Assembly: GCA_001969505.1 (NCBI GenBank) | Contig: LSSK01001630.1 | Span: 1-23,754 of the forward strand | Source: Zancudomyces culisetae | Lineage: Eukaryota > Kickxellomycota > Harpellomycetes > Harpellales > Legeriomycetaceae | Reading direction: 5' to 3' | Length of the DNA: 23,754 nucleotides | Shown: positions 1 through 9,108 of the stretch, in pieces | Layout of the letters: the number at the start of each line of letters is the position of its first letter | Position numbering within the stretch: the stretch's first letter is position 1 | The notes under the pieces: generated by a model | Database searches by the model: none | What the model was told of the DNA's origin: nothing | Seen by the model: the letters and a program-made list of their open reading frames with translations, nothing else | Translations under genes and position numbers: made by a program

Positions 1-47
1 TTTAGTGGAAAAATCCAATGCTAATACAGTAAAAACATATTCACAAA

Positions 48-720
48 ATGAGCGATCAAAACCTAAAAAACAGCAGCTATGCTTCACTATCAAACGTTGC
101 AAATAGTTCTAGGGCTGGTAGTGCAACCATAGAGTTTTCAAAACAAAATCAGGAAAATATTTCAAAGATTTTGGATATCTTGGGACAGCTTTCAAGTGTA
201 AATACATACATTTATATATATATACTAATTTAGCTTTTGTCACACTCTCATAAAGATTTTCTTTATTAATTCTGAGATTCATCTTAACTCTTGTTTGACT
301 CTTAGTGTTTAACTCTAGATTTTATTTCAACTATGTATAGGAAACAGGGGGAAATACTGAACTAAACAAGGTAATATTTTAAACTGTAGATCCAGGTGTT
401 GTTAAATTTGTGAACGCCTAGGTTCTATCTATCGAAGTGGTTGCATCGACATATATTTTTTTGTTTGCTCATGTTCTAGTTTTTTTTCTCACCTTGTTCT
501 CTCTTCAATGTTCGTCTGTACCTACAAATAGAGTATTCTAGAATCATGCTATAGCACTGCAACCATAGCTGAATCGAGTCTGGAAAAAATGGATGCTGCT
601 CTCGCTAAAATAAAAGGATCCACAGCTGGTATAGTTACAAATTCTCGCGACCAGGCAGAAATGTTGAAAGGTGTTTCAAAGATTTGTGATATATTAGACG
701 CAAGCATGAATAAATCCTAA
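48..720 (+). CDS. Small two-exon hypothetical helical protein (about 112 aa)
   Basis: I do not recognise this protein. The ATG at 48 follows an in-frame stop at 30-32, so it is a plausible start, although the promoter lies outside the window. Best model: exon 1 at 48-197, intron 198-531 (GTAAAT donor, AATAG acceptor), exon 2 at 532-720, phase 0, giving 112 residues. A second model, with intron 196-541, also keeps frame and changes only a few residues at the junction. The N-terminal 30 residues are Ser/Asn-rich. The rest is two predicted amphipathic helical stretches, ISKILDILGQL and a longer one from about residue 65 to the C-terminus containing EKMDAALAKI and VSKICDIL. Small helical subunits of this size occur in assemblies such as DASH/Dam1 or BLOC-type complexes, but nothing here is diagnostic, so that is only a guess. 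It converges on the DTWD1-type gene. Confidence 0.5.
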
Positions 721-1017
721 GAACACATTTCCATAGTAAATCACTATTGTATGAAAAGCACATGGTGTATAGAAAAGGTGGGAACTGGGAGTGCATAATG
801 GATTAAGCGAAAGGGGGGGCGGGGCAAATGAAACTGGATACAAACTACACTATTTTTGCAGGTGCATTCAATCTAGTGGGATTTTGTTGATTACAGCTCT
901 ACTATCAAATTAATGTATCCCACGATTTGGAGTTCAAGTAAAAGGCATTTTTAGAGTGAACAAGAAGAAATATTGTAATGAAAAGTATATACAATACCAA
1001 GCTACAAAAGAGAAGTA
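721..1017. other. Spacer between two convergent genes
   Basis: This 297-bp stretch separates the stop of the small + gene from the stop of the - strand DTWD1-type gene, so it should hold both 3' ends. It has a G-rich run near 811-825 in otherwise AT-rich DNA. I see no gene or clear terminator in it. Confidence 0.5.
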
Positions 1018-2024
1018 TCAATCGTATTTAATATAATCCTTGGCTTGAAAAGAATGGAATACCAGTGACTTGTCGCTTTTGTATCTGTTTTGTATTACGT
1101 TGTAATAGTATTTGTAAAAGTATAACAGATCTTTGATATCTCCGCTGGGTCTATCTTCTGACTTTTCTTCGCAATTTTTTTCAGTGTTTCTACACCCAGT
1201 ATCTACAACATTCGCCATGTTACACTTCTGCATGGCATTGGAGTATTCATAGTAGCAAAAGTATATCGCCTCGATTGTTGCCATGTAGCTAGAATCCAGG
1301 CTTTGGTATCTCCAAAACTTTGTTTTTCTCGGCGTGATAGTGACTCTTTGCATATTCTGCAATATCCGCTTGGTCTCCATATTGTGCTTTGAGGCATGCT
1401 CTGGTCTGCTTTCGTTTGATATAATCCCATTCGCTTGAGGCCAGGTGCCATCGATCACTACAAGGTCTCTATACTTTTGAAGTTGTCCTTCATCTGCCAG
1501 TTCTTCCATGGTCTTTGCTCCCTATTACCATAGATATTAAATGTGTATAAAGTTGAAGACTTGTCCAATTTAAGAAATTAATCTACCTTGAAACTTGCAT
1601 TGAAATCTGTAGATCATCGTAGTATACAGATTTTGTAGATTTTGATTTTGGGTATGATGATAAAAAGTAGACTCACCTCTCCAGGATAAAGCAACAGGCT
1701 TGTTTCAGGATCTATATTCAGTGTGTTTTCTTTTTCAGGATAAGTGTACATTGCAACGGTTGAAGGTGCCATTATCTTTGCATAGACGGCAGTGGATTTT
1801 CCGTTATTCTCACCCCTATGCTTAATTACATGTAGTTTTATGGGAAGGTGTAGTTCAGGTAGTTGAGAAGCCAGCTCGTCCACCACCAAAACACAATTAT
1901 AGCAAAAGAATCTAATCTTTTTACTGCATTTCTTGCATTTTTGCCTTCCTGCAATGCTATCCAAAATCACTTCGGGTTCGACTTCGAAAGTTGGTAGTTC
2001 GTACTCTTCTATTTGTTTTCCCAT
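1018..2024 (-). CDS. DTWD1: DTW-domain tRNA-uridine aminocarboxypropyltransferase, DTWD1 type (two exons)
   Basis: Predicted to transfer the 3-amino-3-carboxypropyl group of S-adenosylmethionine to tRNA uridine (acp3U); human DTWD1 acts on U20. Exon 1 is 1677-2024, intron 1522-1676 (GTGAGT...AATAG, 155 nt, phase 0), exon 2 is 1018-1521, giving 283 residues. Seen in the protein: two CxxC pairs (C30/C33 and C41/C44) that suit a zinc site, then LPIKLHVIKH, then GKSTAV at 75-80, AKIMAP, and YPGE just before the splice. Exon 2 holds the family signature VVIDGTW at 137-143, KTKFWRYQ at 182-189, TIEAIY at 198-203 and DLLYFYKYYY near the C-terminus, all in the order of animal DTWD1. The start is the first ATG in the frame; reading further up needs a TTG and enters a low-complexity leader. 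A TATA box lies about 100 nt upstream. Length is close to the family norm of about 300. Confidence 0.88.
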
Positions 2025-2121
2025 TTTTTGTAATCGCTTTCTACTTGAGTCAAAGCAGAAAAGTTTTTTTTTCACCTCTTTGTTATGAAGGCAAAAAAAA
2101 AATCGTTTTAAATTATTCAAA

Positions 2122-2129
2122 CTTTTATA
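2122..2129 (-). promoter_or_regulatory. TATA box of the DTWD1-type gene
   Basis: TATAAAAG on the minus strand, about 98-105 nt upstream of the ATG at 2024. The spacing matches other genes in the window and supports that ATG over an upstream exon. Confidence 0.55.
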
Positions 2130-3603
2130 AGCAAGTCTCGATTAGCAAAGTTTGATCAAAAGTATGAATTATCATCAAAATTATGTTCTTTCTTTCAAAG
2201 TATTAACCAAAGCTCAAAACGAGAGTGGACAATATTCACTTTTCTAGTGAAGACTGGCGCTAACTGAGTATTAAAAATAAACTGACTTGCAGTCTTTGGT
2301 AGGACCACTCTGGATCCAAGATTGAGTCGCAAGTATTACTAGTTTTATTCATTTATCGCTTTGGATCAACTACAGCTCTTTCTTAAAAGAAAAAGTCGAT
2401 ATGAAATAAATTGTAACATATCTAGAAATAATCATAAGAAAACTTAACACCAAGTAGCTTTTGTAAGGGTGTTATTTATTTATTGGTTGATTCGTACTAT
2501 AACGAAGAATACCTCCTGTTTATGGTGTGTAAAAGCTACAGCAGCAGTATAGCTAGGTCCAACAAAGATGTTTGGTTAGAACGCATACAAAGGTGCTTGC
2601 TGGAACAATCGAGTCCTCTTTATCAGCTAGAAAAACAAATGCTAAAAAACTTGCTTGTTTTTGCACCTCCCCTCCCTCCCCATTCTTTTGTTTCGATAAA
2701 ATAATATAGAATTGTTATGTTTGACCTATAAGCTGGAAACATATTTTTATAGTGATATAAACTACCAGAGCTGTTTGAATGCGACACAGAGCCTCTGGGC
2801 ATACTTTTCTTCATTTTGAAATCATATTTTCTTTCGCACTTTGTAGCGCTCTTGATAATGTGACTGTGTTTAGCTTGTACAACATTGCTGAAAGTTTTGC
2901 CTCTTATGAATAAGCTTGAATTTTGTTCTCCTCCTCTCCAAGTATGCTTCATTGGTACGACTTACTCATACCCAGGAGAAAGTGGTAAATGCTAAGTGTC
3001 ACATGTCTAGATACACTGTGTATATAAAGTTACACCTTTTGCTAATTGACAAAGGTACTCTTTCATTTTTCGCTCTTTGGCCTGTGTACATATAGCTCTG
3101 TATTTTTTCTTGGGAGCTAGCTTGTTCAACTATTTTTTTTTATTGGTGGATTGATAAGGTAGAAGCAAGCATTCCTATACGCTGACTAGCAAGCTCAATA
3201 TATCTTGAAAACCAAAGAGAGGCTTCTGGCTTTTTCAAATTATATAATCATATTGGCTTTTATTAGTTTGACCTGATCCCAATTATTTGCAGTTGTTTAC
3301 GAACTTGCCCATTTTTAAGGATTTGGACCTACTGAAATTCCTCTCAATGGTCAACTTTATGTTCGCGTATTTGAAATTTTCATCCAATTCTGTCAAACAA
3401 AAAAGTGACAAAATGAATTACCTAACGCTGTAACTGGATTCTTAGCTACAGATATCAAAATTACGTTTTTACTCCACCCAAAAGTTGCAATTTATGATTT
3501 GATTTATTGAATTTTCAAAAAGCAAATTCTCACAAGAGAGAATAAGCATTTAGAGAGGTAAGAAGAGGGAGAGTAGGGTAATGGTATTGCAAATGTGCTA
3601 CAA

Positions 3604-3648
3604 AATCAAGTGCTGAAGAACTTGGAATGCAATTCCCAAGCACTGATT
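3604..3648. other. Bulged inverted repeat able to form a hairpin
   Basis: Three nested paired blocks are visible: AATC (3604-3607) with GATT (3645-3648), AGTG (3609-3612) with CACT (3641-3644), and CTTGGAAT (3621-3628) with ATT plus CCAAG (3632-3640), around a GCA loop. That is about 16 base pairs, with two single-base bulges and one 8-nt bulge at 3613-3620. It lies between genes, or in an intron if the exon at 3758 is real. I cannot assign it to a known RNA class. Confidence 0.4.
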
Positions 3649-3757
3649 TATCGTAAACACGCTCCCCCTGTGTCCCTGGGTATCGTGATATTTTCTTAAT
3701 CGTTCTTTGATTCTACAAAATTGATGCAAATTAACATAACTTTGTGTAATCCTTTAG

Positions 3758-3958
3758 ATTTTGCGCGTATTACGAGATAAAGCGTTTGTAAACCCGGTAT
3801 ATTTAGAAATATTGGTTTTTACAACCATAATTAAAAAGCCTGAGTACAAGTTACTTGGTATTAAGTCGAAAATGATGGGGCGAAATGCAGGAAACCTAAT
3901 AAAACGATCCCACAAAAGCGTAACAAACTTCAAAAGAGCTAATAATCGCCATTATTAA
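3758..3958 (+). CDS. Candidate terminal exon of an unidentified gene
   Basis: The frame opens exactly after a CCTTTAG acceptor (the TAG itself is the in-frame stop) and runs 66 codons to a TAA at 3956-3958. A TTAAC sequence about 25 nt upstream could be a branch site. The product has a hydrophobic middle (VYLEILVFTTIIKK) and a strongly basic tail (KRSHKSVTNFKRANNRHY), which would suit an RNA-binding or organellar ribosomal-type protein, but I recognise no family. There is no internal ATG before residue 38, so upstream exons would be needed and I could not find them with confidence. It may be chance open frame in AT-rich DNA. Confidence 0.25.
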   Translation: MLRVLRDKAFVNPVYLEILVFTTIIKKPEYKLLGIKSKMMGRNAGNLIKRSHKSVTNFKRANNRHY

Positions 3959-4551
3959 CATTTAAATATCTACATTGCTATAATATTTTGCTTCTTCAAG
4001 AATCTGGCTTGACAAATAGCTCGTATTTTATTATCGACATGTCCTGGTTTTTGGCATATGCGAGACCTTGTTGTATACTATTCTAGGATCGGGAAAGAAA
4101 AAATCACTTGTACATTATTATACGCATTGACAATTACAGCTAAGAGGCTATTAATAGGAAATATAAAGACGGACGATTAAGTATTATCATTTGTGCAAGT
4201 TTTTTTTAATAGACAGGGTTTTCGGTTTTAAGCAACGGTGTACATTGAACATTAAAAAACTAAAACATTAACAAAATTTGGTTTTTTAGCGCTATATACA
4301 CACCACTAACTTATTTTCGTTGTTTGGAACATACCAGTTAATGAAAAAGAAAATTGAATTTAACTCGGAAAAAGATATTCAAAACGTATCCTTTTTTTTG
4401 CGATAAGCGATAAGAGTAGGCTAACAGTGGTATCAGACACAGCATTGAATATACAACTGGATTCGAAGAAGAATTATATACTACCAACTCCTTATTTTTA
4501 GCACAGGTTTACAATTACAATAATTCTACATAAGCTGTGTTGACAACACTT

Positions 4552-4557
4552 TATAAG
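4552..4557 (+). promoter_or_regulatory. TATA box of the RasGEF gene
   Basis: TATAAG about 112 nt upstream of the ATG at 4668. Position fits the 65-120 nt spacing of the other promoters in the window. Confidence 0.5.
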
Positions 4558-4659
4558 AACACCCGCTCAACATCCTCAAATAAAAAGCGCATCGAAAAAA
4601 TACACAAAATAAAGACAGCTGCAAAGTACAGGAAACGGTAAAGAATTGAACGACCTTTA

Positions 4660-4665
4660 ATGTAA
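4660..4665 (+). promoter_or_regulatory. Start-stop upstream ORF (ATG TAA) in the RasGEF leader
   Basis: An ATG directly followed by TAA lies two bases before the main ATG at 4668, in another frame. Start-stop elements of this kind are known in other eukaryotes to hold ribosomes and lower translation of the main frame. The five other leaders read here (DTWD1-type, ACSS3-type, BCAT, glutathione reductase, LTA4H) contain no upstream ATG between TATA and start, so this one stands out. A regulatory effect is inference. Confidence 0.45.
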
Positions 4666-4667
4666 AA

Positions 4668-7600
4668 ATGATAAGCGTGATCAAAGAGGAAGGAATCAAA
4701 AAACTATTTGAAAAAGTGTCAACTAACGGTGATATATGTGATGATACGATGAAAGTACTACAGCAGGAGATGGTGCCCTATTATTGCGAGCGTCGAGCTA
4801 CGCTTGATGGAAAGGTATACATAGTAAATACCATTACTGATCACACATACTGGAGTGAAAGTAGTTCTACGAAAGTACAGCCGGTACCTATTGGCGTTAA
4901 CAACTCAGACACAAAATACATGCAACCCAATGGATATATTTGGGCTATCACTTCAAAGCAAAGTAGTGTATACGAAAGCAAGATCAGCAAAGACAATATG
5001 GATGAGGTAAAAAAAAGCATTGTTTCGATGCTTTCTGCTATCAAGAGCGCTGGTAGGATATTGAGCAATCACAACATCTCGAGTGGTATGGTAATAACCT
5101 TAAATAGACTACAGAACTCGATAGACATTCTCGAAAAAGAAATATACATAGGAAACAAAACCAGATACTTTGAAACGGTAGCTATAATTGCTGAAGATGC
5201 AAATATAATAACAAAACTTGTTGCGATGTATGGACCCAATGAAGAGCCCCAATCACAATCAATAGAAAGCAGCCGGAGGCTAAGCGTACTGGCACATGAA
5301 ATGTTACTTTCTGCAGGGATAGCTGCAAGCATCTGGGAGCCTCCAGATGCTATTTTGCGTTTGATTAAATGTATACTGAGTTATTTTGTGGTGCTGGAAA
5401 TTATCGTGCGGGACTTTTTAAAAAGCGAGCCAAATATGTACAAACGTGCCTCGATTGGGGAATTAGGAAATGGAGTTAGGACAAGCTCCCATGTTGAGAA
5501 CAACGCAAGCCTTGCAAAGATACTTGCCGGAAGCCGCTTTCAAAACACCAACAGACTTAATAGTACGTTAACGTTGGAAAGTGATTTTTCACATACTATA
5601 TCGTCTTCTCTGGATAGACCTTATTCTCTACAGATAATACAAAAAATAATTAGCAATGAAAGCCATATTAAAAATCCTGAAAATACTGATACCAATGGTG
5701 TGAATGGATTGATAAATGGCACCAGCTATTTCCAGAACGAACACCAAAGATTATCAAGTAATTTACGTGTCAATCAAAACTACTATAGAAGAAACATTAA
5801 ATCAACAATTGCCAGTCAGCGATACGAAAACACAAGGAGAGCATCATCGACCCTTCTAGAGAGCGAAACTAACAAAATCTCTGCCGATTTCGAGACGCTC
5901 AGCAAAGGAGAGGGTGATTTAATAAAGCCTAGCACAGGGAAACTTTCTATAAGCCTGGCACACCAAGAGGATTTGTTGGACCCAGGATGTAACGAGAAGA
6001 GTTTGATATTTAGTTCCTGTATGCTTCCTGGGTTAGAGGAAACAAATGTTGCTCTCTCAAAGCATCTTTTAATGACAAAAAACCAAGCTAGCTATCTACT
6101 AAAAAGGTATTCATCCTTTGAAAAATCACAAACGCAGTACGAGAGTATGGATAAGGTTAGTCGACATCTAGGCGTGTATTGTAAAAGGATGACATCCAAT
6201 CTAGGTGAATTTTTAGGGAAAGTAAACCAAGCCGAATATATCATTAGAGCATACAAAGTCGACGAAGATAAGATTTCATTTACAGAGGCGTTGGATGAGG
6301 ATCCAGAAAATATCAGTAAATACATTAGTGGATGTGATACACCCGATGCTGATACTTACGATCATCCAGAAACCGGAAAAAGACATATACAAACAGAGCT
6401 ACTGCGGCTACAAAAGCTCAGGGAAGAAGTTCAATTCTTGAGCATGGATATCGTTGTTGCCGTACAGGATCTTTTGTTTCTTTCTCCTCAGCTGTACATC
6501 AATAGTGTACTTCATAATGGTCCCAAGGAAGAACAGGCGGCTGGTGAGAACATATCCACAGAAATTTGTAAATCTCATGAGAGTGGAGAAGAAATAGATC
6601 CAAATCTAAACAAATCACGAAACATCAAATATGGGAGGGAGGCACGAGGTGGGCTGAGAGAAACAGTATTAGACTCCTCTGTGTTTTCCTTGGATATACC
6701 CTTCAAAAATTCACATCAAGATGCTAACACTAACCCGTCACCATATCTTGACAATACAAGCCTCTACACAGATTCGCAACATGAACAACCCACAAAAGCT
6801 TTTGATTTAGACTCAAAGACTCATTCAGTTCTGGTTTCCCACCCGTTTGCTCTATTCCGCCCTGACTCTACTGAGAGGAACACAGGCTTTCTAAGTAAAT
6901 TGAATCAGCTGACGATTCTTTTACTAAGGCTCGACACTACTTGTTTAAAACTATGGCTTTCAGTTAAATATATCTTTGAGATATGTGATAAAAAAACAAT
7001 TGAAACGTTATTGAAATGTGCAACACCGAGAAATAGCGTGGTTAAGGGGGGATACCGCTCAACGATGAACCAGAACTCACATTTATCCAACTCAGGTGGT
7101 CAATTCAATATGACACAGGACGCACCCTTGGTATTCTCGAATGTCGAGTTGCAGAGGAAACATCAACCACTTCTGGTTAACCCAAAACTAGATTCCAAGT
7201 TCTCAAAACCATCAGGGTTGAATAGCAACACTTTTAGCACCGTCCGGCCTGCTTCTACTAAACTTTCGGTTCAAAATAATGTCTCGCGCATGTTTTCGTA
7301 CAAAAAAATCAAGAATTTTGTCAAGAACTTTAAAAAACCTTCAAAAGGTACTATACTCTCTTCAAAAAGAGAAAGTGGACTCGACCCAACTTCAGATACA
7401 TTTGGCAAGAAGAGATCGGCGTTCGAAATGGGTCGTAGTATTTCTTCTCGACCAAGTAGCATTTCCGAACTGCAAGAACTCACAGAAGATATATATCATA
7501 ATGGGCTAGTATTTGACTCGAAAAAACGAGTCAAGTGTGGAACTTTAGAAAATCTAGTTGGTTACTTAACCTCAGATACTATGCTTGACGAAGATTTTAT

Positions 7601-8930
7601 TTCTACGTTTATGCTGACCTTCCATGCATTCATTTCCTCACCCAGGTTCTTTAATCTGTTAATAGATAGATATATGATAAGTCCACCGGATAATCTGCAG
7701 CCTGATGAAATGATTACATGGAGAGAACGAAAGCTCAGTGTAGTAAGACTAAAAGTGATTAACGTGTTTAAGACATGGCTCCGAGAATATTTTGAACCTC
7801 GCCTTGAAGGCGATATCGAGGCATTAAATATGCTTCGCACCTTTGCATCTACAGTGATTGTTGAATCGTATCCTCGTCTAGCAGAGAGTCTTATAGTTGA
7901 AATTGACATAATTAGCAGCTCCACAGAAAGTCGACAAAGTGGTTTACCGGCTAATAGCTCCTCGTTGACTGAGGAGGAGTTTTCGGAATATCATCAAAAT
8001 GCACATATTTATAGTTTCTACAACTTTTTAAACCACAAAAGCTCGAAGTACTCTCTTTTTGAGGGCGCTCGAAAAAACGACAATATTGTTAGACAACCTA
8101 TATCATACATTCCTGAAAACCTTGATGCAGCCCAGAGGCTGATTGATGTAATAAATCCCAGGGAACTGGCACGGCAGATAACGTTGATAAACTTTAATTT
8201 GCTCTCAAAAATCAAACCCATAGAGTTTTTGCGAAAGGCATGGGCGCGGAGCTACTTTGATCCAAAGGCAGTAAATGGGCTTACTGTGGAAATCTCGTGC
8301 AATATCCGGATGGTATCACTATTCTCCACACGTGTAACGAACTTTATCATTTCCTCGGTTCTCAGTGAGACCGATGTTTATATGCGTGCGAAAACCATAA
8401 AATACTATATCACCGTTGGCGAAAATTTGTGGCTATTGCATAATTATGACTGTCTAATGTCACTAGTGGCTGCTTTAAAGTCTACACCATTGTCTAGGCT
8501 TTACAAGACCTGGAAACTCGTTCCAAAACCATCTATCGACTCTTTTAGCTCGTTAAGCACTGTTGTAAATCCCTCTAAAAACTTCTCCGAGTACCGTACT
8601 TCGATACAAAAAATTTCACCTCCTGCGATTCCCTACTTAGGGCTTGTACTCAGCGACCTGACTTTTATTGAGGACGGGAATAGTGACTATCTAGGCAAAG
8701 ATAGCCATTCCTCGGAATTGTTAAATTTCTCTAAATTTGAATCCATTGCTAGTTCAATTAGAGCTGTGCTAAACTTTCAGTCAGTCTCTTACATGACAAA
8801 ACTAACATTGGCACCTGATGTTATCTCGCTTTTCTTCAACAAACTGAAAAGTGAAGTCCCGATTTCTGCCAGCCATGACAACCTGATGGAGCAGTTTTTA
8901 CAGACTGCAAATAAATTAGAACCCAAATAG
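4668..8930 (+). CDS. Ras guanine-nucleotide exchange factor, Cdc25/Ste6-like, 1420 aa
   Basis: Predicted to switch on a Ras-family GTPase by GDP release, probably at membranes. Order: a degenerate WW domain at about 36-66 (TLDGKVYIVN...YW, first Trp replaced by a Tyr-Tyr-Cys run, second Trp kept as W62); a helical region at about 80-300 including EMLLSAGIAASIWEPPD; a long Ser/Asn-rich linker; a helical segment at about 470-620; a polybasic patch (KKIKNFVKNFKK) at about 880-895; RasGEF_N at about 940-1070; and the catalytic Cdc25 homology domain at about 1160-1405. The last opens with INPRELARQITLINF, then LLHNYDCLMSLVAAL, LYKTWKLV, IPYLGLVLSDLTFIEDGN and LNFSKF. No intron is needed. The ATG has an in-frame stop upstream (4647-4649). 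Many fungal relatives carry an N-terminal SH3 domain, which I do not see. Gene-level orthology (CDC25, BUD5, ste6) is unresolved. Confidence 0.93.
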   Translation: MISVIKEEGIKKLFEKVSTNGDICDDTMKVLQQEMVPYYCERRATLDGKVYIVNTITDHTYWSESSSTKVQPVPIGVNNSDTKYMQPNGYIWAITSKQSSVYESKISKDNMDEVKKSIVSMLSAIKSAGRILSNHNISSGMVITLNRLQNSIDILEKEIYIGNKTRYFETVAIIAEDANIITKLVAMYGPNEEPQSQSIESSRRLSVLAHEMLLSAGIAASIWEPPDAILRLIKCILSYFVVLEIIVRDFLKSEPNMYKRASIGELGNGVRTSSHVENNASLAKILAGSRFQNTNRLNSTLTLESDFSHTISSSLDRPYSLQIIQKIISNESHIKNPENTDTNGVNGLINGTSYFQNEHQRLSSNLRVNQNYYRRNIKSTIASQRYENTRRASSTLLESETNKISADFETLSKGEGDLIKPSTGKLSISLAHQEDLLDPGCNEKSLIFSSCMLPGLEETNVALSKHLLMTKNQASYLLKRYSSFEKSQTQYESMDKVSRHLGVYCKRMTSNLGEFLGKVNQAEYIIRAYKVDEDKISFTEALDEDPENISKYISGCDTPDADTYDHPETGKRHIQTELLRLQKLREEVQFLSMDIVVAVQDLLFLSPQLYINSVLHNGPKEEQAAGENISTEICKSHESGEEIDPNLNKSRNIKYGREARGGLRETVLDSSVFSLDIPFKNSHQDANTNPSPYLDNTSLYTDSQHEQPTKAFDLDSKTHSVLVSHPFALFRPDSTERNTGFLSKLNQLTILLLRLDTTCLKLWLSVKYIFEICDKKTIETLLKCATPRNSVVKGGYRSTMNQNSHLSNSGGQFNMTQDAPLVFSNVELQRKHQPLLVNPKLDSKFSKPSGLNSNTFSTVRPASTKLSVQNNVSRMFSYKKIKNFVKNFKKPSKGTILSSKRESGLDPTSDTFGKKRSAFEMGRSISSRPSSISELQELTEDIYHNGLVFDSKKRVKCGTLENLVGYLTSDTMLDEDFISTFMLTFHAFISSPRFFNLLIDRYMISPPDNLQPDEMITWRERKLSVVRLKVINVFKTWLREYFEPRLEGDIEALNMLRTFASTVIVESYPRLAESLIVEIDIISSSTESRQSGLPANSSSLTEEEFSEYHQNAHIYSFYNFLNHKSSKYSLFEGARKNDNIVRQPISYIPENLDAAQRLIDVINPRELARQITLINFNLLSKIKPIEFLRKAWARSYFDPKAVNGLTVEISCNIRMVSLFSTRVTNFIISSVLSETDVYMRAKTIKYYITVGENLWLLHNYDCLMSLVAALKSTPLSRLYKTWKLVPKPSIDSFSSLSTVVNPSKNFSEYRTSIQKISPPAIPYLGLVLSDLTFIEDGNSDYLGKDSHSSELLNFSKFESIASSIRAVLNFQSVSYMTKLTLAPDVISLFFNKLKSEVPISASHDNLMEQFLQTANKLEPK
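7513..7534. repeat. Perfect 8-bp inverted repeat inside RasGEF_N coding
   Basis: TTGACTCG and CGAGTCAA flank an AAAAAA loop. It encodes part of FDSKKRVK, so it may be a codon-level coincidence, though an mRNA hairpin is possible. Confidence 0.4.
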
Positions 8931-9077
8931 CTGTAACTTTTTTTTTTGTTAGATGGATTTAACAAGTAAACATCTCATAAAACCAAAAAAGCATCTGTAG
9001 CGTTCAACCTACTTTTTTCTTACCCACTTGTTATTTAGTTCACAAGATTTATCATGTTGATTTGGAATGCAAGTTGA

Positions 9078-9083
9078 AATAAA
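9078..9083 (+). terminator. Possible polyadenylation signal of the RasGEF gene
   Basis: AATAAA lies about 150 nt after the RasGEF stop codon and before the hexamer repeat. AT-rich DNA makes chance matches common; another copy occurs near 9280. Confidence 0.3.
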
Positions 9084-9108
9084 ATAGGTTTTTTCATTCG
9101 TGAATTAG

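Larger units (their letters stand above)
2130..4550. other. Long gene-poor interval, partly unresolved
   Basis: About 2.4 kb between the divergent DTWD1-type and RasGEF promoters. Open stretches exist but none belongs to a family I recognise: a + frame open 2438-2706 with an internal ATG at 2522, and an overlapping - frame 2623-2952 with an ATG at 2952. They overlap on opposite strands, so at most one is likely to be real. A pyrimidine-rich tract (2666-2681) lies in both. A better candidate exon (3758-3958) and a hairpin (3604-3648) are listed separately. The remainder looks like ordinary AT-rich intergenic DNA with homopolymer runs. Confidence 0.4.

Noticed and set aside
1203-1451. Minus-strand frame inside the DTWD1-type exon 2
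   Set aside because: Overlaps the DTW-signature frame, which is clearly the coding one.
2025-2120. N-terminal extension of the DTWD1-type protein
   Set aside because: It would begin at TTG and encodes Lys/Phe-rich low complexity just after the TATA box; better read as leader.
2286-2352. Possible extra 5' exon of the DTWD1-type gene (minus, starting MNKTSNTCDSILD)
   Set aside because: No acceptor upstream of 2024 joins it in frame, and a TATA box at 2122-2129 fits a start at 2024.
2623-2952. 109-residue minus-strand frame with ATG
   Set aside because: No recognisable family, overlaps an open plus-strand frame, and its end is the reverse of a pyrimidine tract; likely chance.
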